Part shown: piece after piece, positions 8,759 to 16,530 of the stretch
Layout of the letters: each line of letters starts with the position of its first letter
Numbering within the stretch: position 1 is the first letter of the stretch
Origin: Anaerolineae bacterium
Lineage (GTDB): Bacteria; Chloroflexota; Anaerolineae; Aggregatilineales; UBA2796
Assembly (NCBI GenBank): GCA_019637615.1
Contig: JAHBVJ010000010.1
Span: 124,001 to 188,000 of the forward strand
Length of the DNA stretch: 64,000 bases
Direction: 5' to 3'
Notes under the pieces: model-generated
Databases searched by the model: none
Told to the model about the DNA's origin: nothing
What the model saw: the letters and a program-made list of their open reading frames with translations, nothing else
Made by a program: the position numbers and the translations under genes

Positions 8759-11746
8759 CTACGGCACGAACGTCGGCGCGGCCTCGGCGGCGGGCGGACT
8801 CACGCGCACCCAGTAGCCCGCTAGCGGATAATCGTTGGCGCTGCCAAACACAAATTGATTATCGGCAAAACCAGCCGTCGCCACATTTTTGATGTAAGTC
8901 AGGCCGTTTGACCGACGATAAACACCAAAACTTGTTGAACCGTCGCCATCCCAATCTCCTACGAACGGCGTATCGCCTGCGATGCCAAACCCGAACTGTG
9001 CGTCCGCGTATACGGAGCAGTTGCAGATTTGATTGCTTATGAAGAACGTGCTATTCGAGGGACGGTATACGCCGGGGCTAGCTTTCCCGTCACCATCCCA
9101 ATCACCCGCGATCCCGACATCCCCCGGAATGCCGAGCACCATTGTGAAATCGGCAAAACCTGTTGTCAACTGATTCTTGAGATAGATCAAGCCGTTGGAA
9201 GGCCGGAAAACGCCGACGCTATCTTTGCCGTCGCCGTCCCAATCACCCACCAATGGTTGATCGCCCGGAATGCCAAGCACCAGCGTGTAAGTGACCGTCA
9301 CTGGATTGGTCGTGCTATCGGTGAGGGAGAACTCCCCTGTCGATTGGTTGTATACGCCCGGTGTATTGATACCATCGCCGTTCCAATCCCCGACAATCGG
9401 GAAATCTGTCGGCGCACCAAACGCGAACGAACTATCCGCGAACCCAGTCGAGTTTCTGTTACGCAGATAGAAGGTGCCGGTCGAGGGACGGAAGACGCCG
9501 ATGGTATCGCGACTTGGCGGCGGGGCGGCAGCATTATTGATCTTTGTAACAAATGCATCCGGTGGTGATCCATAACCGCCCCCAAGTCCTCCTTGAAGAG
9601 GGTGCCATGTAGGGAAATTAGGTGCGGTTGTGGCTCCTATAACATAGGCATTATTATCATCGACCGCAATATTAGTCCCACTGCCGCTCCCCAGATAGGT
9701 AGAATAGACGAGCGCACTCCCCGCCGGATTCATTTTCGTCACGAAGATATTGTATTCATCTTCCTTCGTATCTACGAGTGGATTCACAATGGGAAAATTG
9801 GCGGAAAATGTTTCTCCAACGATGTAAGTGCTGCCACTGGCATCTACGGCAATGCCGAATGCCATATCGTCGGCGCTACCGCCAAGATATGTGGAGTAGA
9901 CCAGCGCACTGCCGGTGGTATTCAGTTTTGCTACAAACGCGTCACCTTGACCGACGACCTGACCACCTCCAAATGTCCCTTGAAGTGGATTCGCCATAGG
10001 GAAGTTGGAAGATGCTGTTGTTCCTGTAATATACGCGTTGTCGCTGCTATCTATCGCTATGTCATATGCTGAGTCGTGATCGCTACCACCGAGGTACGTG
10101 GAGTATATTAATGCGCTGCCAGCGGCATTTAGCTTCGTCACGAACGCATCATTAGTGCCTGTTGTGCCACCAGCATTAGTCGCTTGAAGCGGGTTCATAG
10201 TGGGAAAATTAAGAGAACCCGTTTTCCCTGCGATATAGACATTGCCGCTACTATCTACCGAAATACCATATGCGAACTCAATCTTGCTGCCACCAAGAAA
10301 TGTAGAGTACACCAGTGCATTACCTGTTGCACTAAATTTTGTCACAAATACATCAGAGTCGCCTGCTAGAATTCCCTGAAATGGATTCATGGTGGGGAAA
10401 TTGGTCGATGCTGTGTATCCCGTGACATAGGCATTGTCATTCCCATCTACTGCAATATCAAACCCAACGTCAGTGCGACTCACAGTATTGCCACCGAGGT
10501 AAGTGGAATAGATTAGCGCATTGCCCGTAGTGTTCAGCTTTGTCACGAACACATCTATACCGCCTGCGTTAGTTGCCTGAAATGGGTTCACAGTAGGGAA
10601 ATCAGATGAACCTACTTCCCCAGTGACATAGGCATTGCCAGTACTGTCTACGGCGATACCAAAACCGGTTTCCCCGGAACTACCACCAAGGTAAGTAGAG
10701 TAAACCAACGCACTACCCGTGGCGTTTAGCTTTGTCACGAACACATCTTGGCTATTTACAGTTCCCTGAAACGGATTCAGGATGGGGAAATTGATCGATA
10801 CTGTGTATCCCGTGACATAGGCATTGCCACTGCTATCTGCTGCAACTGCCCATCCATAGTCACTACTGCTCCCGCCGAGGTAAGTCGAATACACAAACTC
10901 TGGATCGATCACCAGCGGCAACCCCACCTCATACGCCCCGATCCCGAATCGCACTTCTTCGCCGTCCACCACGTATCGCGTCTCGACCGCCTCCTGACTT
11001 CCCGCCGCCTCTTGCCATGCTGTTGGCGCGACCTCTCGCAACACATTACCATTCGCCAGCGCGATCAACAGATCGCCCGTCTCTTCTTCGACGCTTAATC
11101 CCGCGTTGCCCTCATACCGCCAGCGGATCACGCTCGGATCAACACCCGCCGCGATGGTATACGTCCCCTTCAACCGTCCCTCATGCCCATCATATTGCAA
11201 ATCGATGCCCCGATACACGCCCCGATACACGATTCCAGCGTATGTCGAAATATTCGTATGCCATTGGCTCGGATCGTTCCCAATGAAATAATTGACGATC
11301 CCCGGCAGCGGATCAGCGCCCGCGATCTCAGTCTCCGCGTTCGCACCAATCAACCGCATCTTCACCACCAATGGCAGCTCACTCACAGTTGGTTCGTCGT
11401 GTTCCAACATCGCGACTCGCTGCTCAGGATTCGCGGGGTCTGCACTCTTTTTCGCCTGTGGCAGCGACAGCACCACCTCTTGCGGCGTGAAGAACAACGT
11501 CCCGCCGAGGCTGTTCACTTGAAAATGCACAGCCTGATCGGTCTGTCCGGCGTTCGGCACGAACGACAGCGGCAGTTGTCCATAATCCTGTTGGATAACG
11601 GCGTTTGTCTTTGGCGCATTGGGTAGTGATGCACTTTGCGCAGAACTCACCTGACCTACCGCGATGAGACTGCTCAACATCAAAATGGGGATGAGGATGA
11701 CCGCGATGAATGACTGAGTTTTCTTGTGTATCATGCTGATGTCCAT
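8759..11746 (-). CDS. secreted SBBP-repeat and VCBS/FG-GAP-like repeat protein
   Basis: A 995-residue exported protein. After a signal peptide (hydrophobic VILIPILMLSSLIAVGQ, cut after an AQSA site) comes the roughly 250-residue domain that usually precedes SBBP repeats (PLSFVPNAGQTDQAVHF). Then seven SBBP repeats of about 60 residues follow, each beginning with YSTYLGGS and containing NAYVTGYT; seven is the number for one closed beta-propeller. The C-terminus has five repeats of about 47 residues with VGDWDGDG, a calcium-binding type loop, and GVFRPSNG. Start is ATG 11746 or ATG 11734; both leave a normal signal peptide. Proteins of this type are on the cell surface or secreted, with adhesion or carbohydrate binding proposed but rarely proved. 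It has its own terminator. Confidence 0.85.
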   Translation of the reverse strand: MDISMIHKKTQSFIAVILIPILMLSSLIAVGQVSSAQSASLPNAPKTNAVIQQDYGQLPLSFVPNAGQTDQAVHFQVNSLGGTLFFTPQEVVLSLPQAKKSADPANPEQRVAMLEHDEPTVSELPLVVKMRLIGANAETEIAGADPLPGIVNYFIGNDPSQWHTNISTYAGIVYRGVYRGIDLQYDGHEGRLKGTYTIAAGVDPSVIRWRYEGNAGLSVEEETGDLLIALANGNVLREVAPTAWQEAAGSQEAVETRYVVDGEEVRFGIGAYEVGLPLVIDPEFVYSTYLGGSSSDYGWAVAADSSGNAYVTGYTVSINFPILNPFQGTVNSQDVFVTKLNATGSALVYSTYLGGSSGETGFGIAVDSTGNAYVTGEVGSSDFPTVNPFQATNAGGIDVFVTKLNTTGNALIYSTYLGGNTVSRTDVGFDIAVDGNDNAYVTGYTASTNFPTMNPFQGILAGDSDVFVTKFSATGNALVYSTFLGGSKIEFAYGISVDSSGNVYIAGKTGSLNFPTMNPLQATNAGGTTGTNDAFVTKLNAAGSALIYSTYLGGSDHDSAYDIAIDSSDNAYITGTTASSNFPMANPLQGTFGGGQVVGQGDAFVAKLNTTGSALVYSTYLGGSADDMAFGIAVDASGSTYIVGETFSANFPIVNPLVDTKEDEYNIFVTKMNPAGSALVYSTYLGSGSGTNIAVDDNNAYVIGATTAPNFPTWHPLQGGLGGGYGSPPDAFVTKINNAAAPPPSRDTIGVFRPSTGTFYLRNRNSTGFADSSFAFGAPTDFPIVGDWNGDGINTPGVYNQSTGEFSLTDSTTNPVTVTYTLVLGIPGDQPLVGDWDGDGKDSVGVFRPSNGLIYLKNQLTTGFADFTMVLGIPGDVGIAGDWDGDGKASPGVYRPSNSTFFISNQICNCSVYADAQFGFGIAGDTPFVGDWDGDGSTSFGVYRRSNGLTYIKNVATAGFADNQFVFGSANDYPLAGYWVRVSPPAAEAAPTFVP

Positions 11747-12121
11747 CTGCCACGGTGAATTGACAGATACCTTCGGGGCAGATAAGCCAACTGGTATTTG
11801 CGAAGTATGCACTTCTATTATAGGCGACAAACATGGCACCTAGACATAATAGGCATGTCACTATCTGCGAAATCCAACGCTCAAGAAGCTTATATGGAAC
11901 TTTTCGAGGAACAAGGTAGGGAAAACGGATTAAACTCTGAAGCCTTCAGTATTCAGTGCTACTAGTTCATGCGTGGCGAGCACATACCAGTCTCGCTGCC
12001 AAGATGGCGGCTTGCCACCTTGGCATAGTCATCAACGTGGTGTTGAGTCTTCCGCGAGATGCATTAGTGATTTTGCTTGTTGGCTCAACGCCGGACAAGC
12101 CTTGAAGCGTCCGGCGACTTT
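11747..12121. other. intergenic region with a hairpin between SBBP and MFS genes
   Basis: About 375 bases without a supported gene. At 11997-12025 TGCCAAG-a-TGGC faces GCCA-c-CTTGGCA, a strong stem with one mismatch and no T-run. The promoter of the SBBP gene should lie near its upstream end, but I see no clear -35/-10 pair. Confidence 0.4.
12089..12116. terminator. hairpin just after the MFS gene
   Basis: CGCCGGAC and GTCCGGCG form a perfect 8-bp stem with a 12-base loop, five bases past the minus-strand stop at 12122. The T-run (ACTTTTT) is on the plus-strand side, so for the MFS gene it would act as a hairpin without a U-tract. Confidence 0.45.
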
Positions 12122-13462
12122 TTAACGCGTGGCCTCGGCTTCAGGGATCGGCTGCACGCCATGAATGGCCTCTTTGATCCCCTCGACCGTCAGCGCTGCG
12201 GTCGGTTTGCCCGCTGCTGTCACTTCCCATGTGGTCAATTCCGAGCGCAGAAATACCATCAGCGTGGTCACTACGAGCAGCAGCACAGAGCTGATCTGAA
12301 TCGCGTGATCAACTCCCAACCGTTCCGCCATGAACCCGATCCACAATGAGGCAATAGGCTGCATCCCGAAGCTGATCGTCGTGAACAAACTGAGCAGCCG
12401 CGCCCGCATCCCCGACGGCGACATCACCTGAATCAGGCCGAGTGCCATCGTCATCACGGTGGGTGCGCCCATGCTTCCCATGAACAGGAACAGCATCGAC
12501 AACCCCACACTGCGCGACAGCGAAAACGCGAACATCCACACGACCAACCAGAAACTACCGAGGATCATCACCACGCCAGATCGTCGGCGGGCTTGCGCCA
12601 GCGGCACGATGAACAGCACCGCGATCAACGCGCCCGCGCCGGACGCCGACATCAACTGTCCGAGCGTTTCCGCGTCGCCGCCAAGCAGCTTATCCGCCAC
12701 GGCAGGCAGCATACTCATGATGATCGAAAATACGAAGAAGGTCAGGAACGTAGCGAACAGGAACATATCCTGCATACGTGGCTGTGTGCGTAAGAAACTG
12801 ATGCCTTCTGAGAACTGCTTCAACGGACTCTCGTTGTGCCCTTCATGGCGGCTCAAATCCTGATTCGCACGCACAGCGATCAGGCTGAAGATCACGGCGA
12901 TGAAGCTGATGCCGTTGATCCAGAACGCGGGTGCGGTTCCCAACCGGGCGACCACCATCCCCGCCAGCGCAGGCCCTAGCACGCGGCTCACCTGCAAAAT
13001 CGTGATGTTGAGGTTGACGGCTTTGCGTACTTCGCCCAGTCCGGATAGGTCACCGAGGAAGGCTTGCTGCGCGGGCATATCCAGCGCCGTCACCACGCCC
13101 AGAAAAAAGCTCAATACATACACATGCCATAACTGAACGATCTCGAATTGAGTCAAGATCGCGAGGATAAACGCCAAAATCATCGCGACGAACTGCGTAC
13201 CGATCAACAGTTTGCGCCGATCCAGCCGATCTGCCCACACACCTGCCCACGGCCCAAGGAATAACACCGGCGCGGTGTTGAGCATCGTCACGACGCCGAG
13301 CGATGCTTCCGAACCCGTGAGCGTCCACACGACCCATGCTTGCGCCGTCGATTGCAGCCACGTTCCAATAAGCGAAACCGCTTGTCCACCGAGATAAGTA
13401 CTAAAATTTCGATTGCTGAGAGGGCTAAAGTTCCCACGTATCGTCTCAAACACGCTCGCCAT
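12122..13462 (-). CDS. MFS exporter, EntS/MFS_3-like
   Basis: A 446-residue protein with about 12 membrane segments. NFSTYLGGQAVSLIGTWLQSTAQAWVVW at the start and GPWAGVWADRLDRRKLL, the family's motif A between segments 2 and 3, place it in the MFS_3/EntS-like branch, which includes enterobactin and macrolide exporters. Proton-driven efflux of a small molecule is the likely role; the substrate cannot be told. It ends in a short polar tail. The gene stands alone, divergent from the radical-SAM repair gene. An inverted repeat, GGTAAG-ttt-CTTACC, lies about 50 bases upstream of its ATG and could be an operator. Confidence 0.85.
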   Translation of the reverse strand: MASVFETIRGNFSPLSNRNFSTYLGGQAVSLIGTWLQSTAQAWVVWTLTGSEASLGVVTMLNTAPVLFLGPWAGVWADRLDRRKLLIGTQFVAMILAFILAILTQFEIVQLWHVYVLSFFLGVVTALDMPAQQAFLGDLSGLGEVRKAVNLNITILQVSRVLGPALAGMVVARLGTAPAFWINGISFIAVIFSLIAVRANQDLSRHEGHNESPLKQFSEGISFLRTQPRMQDMFLFATFLTFFVFSIIMSMLPAVADKLLGGDAETLGQLMSASGAGALIAVLFIVPLAQARRRSGVVMILGSFWLVVWMFAFSLSRSVGLSMLFLFMGSMGAPTVMTMALGLIQVMSPSGMRARLLSLFTTISFGMQPIASLWIGFMAERLGVDHAIQISSVLLLVVTTLMVFLRSELTTWEVTAAGKPTAALTVEGIKEAIHGVQPIPEAEATR

Positions 13463-13511
13463 GAGGAATCCCCATCAATTTGGTATCTCGACTAGCTTAG
13501 ATGACTAATCA

Positions 13512-13526
13512 GGTAAGTTTCTTACC
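13512..13526. promoter_or_regulatory. short inverted repeat between divergent genes
   Basis: GGTAAG-ttt-CTTACC is a perfect 6-bp inverted repeat in the 138-base gap between the MFS exporter and the radical-SAM gene. A repressor site is possible; a chance palindrome is not excluded. Confidence 0.3.
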
Positions 13527-13564
13527 GTCACGAATACCGGAATTTTAGATCAGGATTTTACGCC

Positions 13565-13594
13565 TTGACTCCGATACCAATGTTCGAGTATAAT
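13565..13594 (+). promoter_or_regulatory. strong sigma-70 promoter, probably giving a leaderless mRNA
   Basis: TTGACT at 13565-13570 and a perfect TATAAT at 13589-13594 are 18 bases apart. The base expected to start transcription is at or next to the A of the ATG at 13601, and there is no ribosome-binding site between. Confidence 0.7.
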
Positions 13595-13600
13595 TAGAAC

Positions 13601-14764
13601 ATGATTGTAACAACCTCTCTTGATCCTTTGGCGAAGATCGCGGAGATGGGCGACGTGACGACTCACGAACCCGCTGGCGATCAGCCGCTGTCGGAGCGGA
13701 AGCAGGGCAACCGCTACCAATCGCGCAGCCTTGCCGAGTGCATCACCAACGTCTCGGCTGGCTCCGCCAAGAAGCCGATTCTGGCGACCATGCTGACGAC
13801 AGCCTGTGAACGCAACTGCAATTACTGTGTCTTCCGAGCGGGGCGTGCTCAGACCAAACGTTTTACCATGACGCCTGACGAAATGGCGAAAGGTTTCGAT
13901 CAGCTTCAACGCGGTGGTCAGGTCGAAGGGCTGTTTCTCTCATCCGGCATCATCAAGGGCAGTGTCACTACACAGGACAAGCTGATCGATACGGCGGAGA
14001 TCATCCGCAAAAAGTATAACTTTCGAGGCTTCGTCCATCTCAAGGTTATGCCCGGTGCGCAGTACGAGCAGCTTTACCGCGCCATGCAGTTGGCAGATCG
14101 CGTCTCGGTCAATATGGAGGGCGCGACTCCGGAGCGCTTGGCCTCGCTTGCACCGAAGAAAGACTGGACGAACGAACTGCTCAAGATGTTGCAATGGGCG
14201 GAACAACTCCGGCGCGATCATCCTGATCAGCGGCTTGCCAAGACGGTCACACAGTTCGTGGTCGGCGCGGTCGGGGACACCGATCTGGAATTGCTCTCGC
14301 TGAGTGAGCGCCTTTTCCGCCAACTGCGGCTGACGCGCGTCTACTACTCGCCATTCGGGCCGGTGGAGCACACGCCGTTCGAGAACCTGAACCGCACCGA
14401 TCCGCAGCGTGAGCATCGCTTGTATCAAGCCAGCTTCTTGCTGCGCGATTACAACTGGAATCTGGAAGACCTGCCCTTTGCTACGTCCGGCAACATGCCG
14501 CTCGATGTCGATCCTAAACGGGCATGGGCAGAGCTGAACCTGCGTACCGCGCCCATCGATCTGATGCACGCAGATCGCGAAGCCTTGATGCGTGTACCGG
14601 GCATCGGCGCGACCGGAGCGGACGCCATCCTCAAGGCGCGTCGTCACACCAAGTTAACCGATATAGCGTCGCTGCGTAAAGTCGGCATTCGCGCGCCGGA
14701 ACAGGCTGCGCCCTACATTCTGCTGAACGGCAAGCGGGTGGAAACGCAGCTTAACCTGTTTTGA
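13601..14764 (+). CDS. putative DNA modification/repair radical-SAM protein with HhH tail
   Basis: A 387-residue protein of the radical-SAM group annotated as putative DNA modification/repair. CERNCNYC gives Cys69, Cys73 and Cys76 for the 4Fe-4S cluster. The C-terminal 60 residues form a helix-hairpin-helix pair (RVPGIGATGADAIL), a DNA-backbone binding fold. In many genomes this protein is encoded beside a uracil-DNA-glycosylase-like partner. Here the next gene is an AlkD-like glycosylase instead and no UDG-like gene is in view. ATG 13601 fits the family's N-terminus (DPLAKIAEMGDV); ATG 13646 is a less good alternative. The substrate of the family is not established. Read from a strong promoter that leaves almost no leader. 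Confidence 0.85.
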   Translation: MIVTTSLDPLAKIAEMGDVTTHEPAGDQPLSERKQGNRYQSRSLAECITNVSAGSAKKPILATMLTTACERNCNYCVFRAGRAQTKRFTMTPDEMAKGFDQLQRGGQVEGLFLSSGIIKGSVTTQDKLIDTAEIIRKKYNFRGFVHLKVMPGAQYEQLYRAMQLADRVSVNMEGATPERLASLAPKKDWTNELLKMLQWAEQLRRDHPDQRLAKTVTQFVVGAVGDTDLELLSLSERLFRQLRLTRVYYSPFGPVEHTPFENLNRTDPQREHRLYQASFLLRDYNWNLEDLPFATSGNMPLDVDPKRAWAELNLRTAPIDLMHADREALMRVPGIGATGADAILKARRHTKLTDIASLRKVGIRAPEQAAPYILLNGKRVETQLNLF

Positions 14765-14805
14765 GATTGCCATATTGGTTCACAAACTCGTGATTTTCTG
14801 CGTAT

Positions 14806-14956
14806 CCGATCATGTATGATCGGAATCCACGCGTAAATTCCGATCATAAAACCGATCATATGCGTTGAAATAACGCTCGATTCCGATCAAACCCTGAGCA
14901 GGGAATCGGGCCAACCGATCATCCCAATGAGCGTTTGTGTACACTTTTATGATCGG
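14806..14956. repeat. array of seven CCGATCAT boxes upstream of the AlkD-like gene
   Basis: Six exact copies and one near copy of CCGATCAT lie within 151 bases: 14806 and 14816 (facing each other as CCGATCATgtATGATCGG), 14840, 14852, 14883 (CCGATCAA), 14915 and 14949 (reversed). All are in the gap between the radical-SAM gene and the AlkD-like gene. The density and mixed orientation suggest an operator array or a nucleating site for a DNA-binding protein. Confidence 0.75.
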
Positions 14957-15006
14957 TTTTGCAGACCTGATCTTTACCTCGGCTTCTATTATGGAGAATC
15001 TTGTTC

Positions 15007-15687
15007 ATGGATACTGCTGCCGTACTCGGACAACTCGAATCACTCGGTGATCCCCTCGTCCTCGCGGAAGCCGGACGCGTCGGCATCGTCTCGAAGAATA
15101 TCCTCGGCGTCACCATGCCCGACGTGCGCAAGCTCGCGAAGCCCATCGGCAAAAACCACGCCCTCGCCGCCGAGTTGTGGCAAACGGGTATCTTCGAGGC
15201 GCGTGTCGTCGCCACCCTGATCGATGATCCCAAGCAGGTGACGGCGGCGCAGATGGATGCATGGGCGCGCGATTTCGACAATTGGGCGCTGGTCGATCAA
15301 ACCTGCGGTAATTTGTTTGATCGCACGCCTTTCGCCTATGCCAAAGCCGTCGAGTGGTCAGCCCGCAGCGAGGAGTTCGTCAAACGCGCTGGCTTCAGCT
15401 TGATGGCCTATCTCGCTGTCCACGACAAAAAAGCCGACAACATACAGTTCGTCCCCTTTTTCGCGGTGCTGCAACGCGAAGCCGTCGATGAACGTAATTA
15501 CGTTAAGAAAGCCGTCAATTGGGCGCTGCGGGGCATCGGCAAACGCAACATGGTATTGAATCAACTCGCCATCCAGACGGCGCAAGACATCCAGCGCATG
15601 GAGCGTCCTTCTGCCCGTTGGATCGCCGCTGATGCGCTGCGAGAATTAAGGGGCGAGGCAGTGCAAGCGCGTTTGCTTCGCAAGTAG
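15007..15687 (+). CDS. AlkD-like DNA alkylation repair glycosylase
   Basis: A 226-residue protein of the HEAT-repeat DNA alkylation repair family. AlkD enzymes excise positively charged alkylpurines such as 3-methyladenine and N7-methylguanine without flipping the base. DFDNWALVDQTCG carries Trp93 and Asp97, and VKRAGF carries Arg127, which line up with the catalytic Trp, Asp and Arg of AlkD. The all-helical repeat pattern runs over the whole length. Translation starts at ATG 15007 behind GGAGAA; the TTG at 15001 is too close to that site. It lies downstream of the radical-SAM repair gene, with the CCGATCAT array between them, so the two may be controlled separately. Function well supported by family. 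Confidence 0.88.
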   Translation: MDTAAVLGQLESLGDPLVLAEAGRVGIVSKNILGVTMPDVRKLAKPIGKNHALAAELWQTGIFEARVVATLIDDPKQVTAAQMDAWARDFDNWALVDQTCGNLFDRTPFAYAKAVEWSARSEEFVKRAGFSLMAYLAVHDKKADNIQFVPFFAVLQREAVDERNYVKKAVNWALRGIGKRNMVLNQLAIQTAQDIQRMERPSARWIAADALRELRGEAVQARLLRK

Positions 15688-15756
15688 CTTGAAAATATCG
15701 GGACATGGTCATCAATGCTCACATCATGATCTTCTGTCCTCGTCAAAATTGCCCTA

Positions 15757-15819
15757 TTGACAGGAAACTGCAAAATCACTACCATAAACTGGTCAGTTTC
15801 TATGTAAACTGGTGAGTTT
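15757..15819 (+). promoter_or_regulatory. TetR gene promoter with a doubled palindromic operator
   Basis: TTGACA (15757-15762) and TACCAT (15780-15785) are 17 bases apart. Directly after lie two near-identical palindromes, AAACTGGTCAGTTT (15786-15799) and AAACTGGTGAGTTT (15806-15819), whose starts are 20 bases, i.e. two helical turns, apart. Sites over the start of transcription fit repression by the TetR protein itself. Confidence 0.7.
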
Positions 15820-15841
15820 CCGTGAGTTGGCGGGGTTGCCA

Positions 15842-16462
15842 ATGAAGCCGATCAAATATAGAGATATGCAGGACGAACTGCGTCACCTGCGCGAGTTGGC
15901 GCTTGTTGATGAGGCCAGCCGCTTGCTGCGCGAAAGCAACTATGCTGATCTGAACATGGATACGCTGGCGGAAAAAGTCGGTATCTCCAAGAAAACGCTC
16001 TATCAGCACTTCCGCACCCGCGACGAGTTGATCGCGCAGGTGCTGCTCAAGGGCTTTCAGGCGTTGGAGGCGGAATTAGCCACTGTGGCAGACTCCGCAC
16101 CGCTGGTGCAGATCGAGCATATCATGCGGGTCTACCTGCGGGAGCGCTACTTCCCCAACAGCATCTTGGCTTCCATCGGGCCAGAGATCATCGTGCGGCT
16201 CAAGCATTCCAACGACGAAGTACGTCAGGGGATGCAGCATTTCCAAGCGATCATGAGCCGAATCGTAGATGAAGCCAAGCGGCGCGGGGATATTCGCCTC
16301 GACCTCAATTCGCAAATCATCGTTCGTTCGATGTTCTGCCTCGCTGGTGTACTGAACGAGATACCCCCGCAGTCCACCACAGACACTACACCCTACGATC
16401 TTCACCAAGCCATCGAGGATGTGATTCGACTGTTTTTGTCAGGGGTTGTCGTTCATCCTTAA
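15842..16462 (+). CDS. TetR-family transcriptional repressor
   Basis: A 206-residue TetR-type regulator. The helix-turn-helix is at about residues 35-55 (MDTLAEKVGISKKTLYQHF), with the family's typical KKTLYQHF recognition end. The rest is helical ligand-binding domain. I choose ATG 15842; a GTG at 15812 would start translation inside the operator palindrome and before the expected leader. It is followed 68 bases later by a 14-helix drug exporter read in the same direction, a classic pair in which the repressor senses a drug and releases the exporter. The doubled palindrome over its promoter supports control of itself and probably of the exporter. The ligand is unknown. Confidence 0.88.
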   Translation: MKPIKYRDMQDELRHLRELALVDEASRLLRESNYADLNMDTLAEKVGISKKTLYQHFRTRDELIAQVLLKGFQALEAELATVADSAPLVQIEHIMRVYLRERYFPNSILASIGPEIIVRLKHSNDEVRQGMQHFQAIMSRIVDEAKRRGDIRLDLNSQIIVRSMFCLAGVLNEIPPQSTTDTTPYDLHQAIEDVIRLFLSGVVVHP

Positions 16463-16530
16463 TAACTGGCGTAACCCGTTTGCCAACGGCAAATCGTCTC
16501 AACTGATATGGGAGTTTCGGAGGACTTAGT

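Noticed and set aside
13940..14647. 235-codon frame antisense to the radical-SAM gene
   Set aside because: Mirror frame of a well-supported enzyme; no motif.
14806..14956. CRISPR array reading of the CCGATCAT boxes
   Set aside because: Repeats are 8 bp, in both orientations, with unequal spacing; no cas gene.
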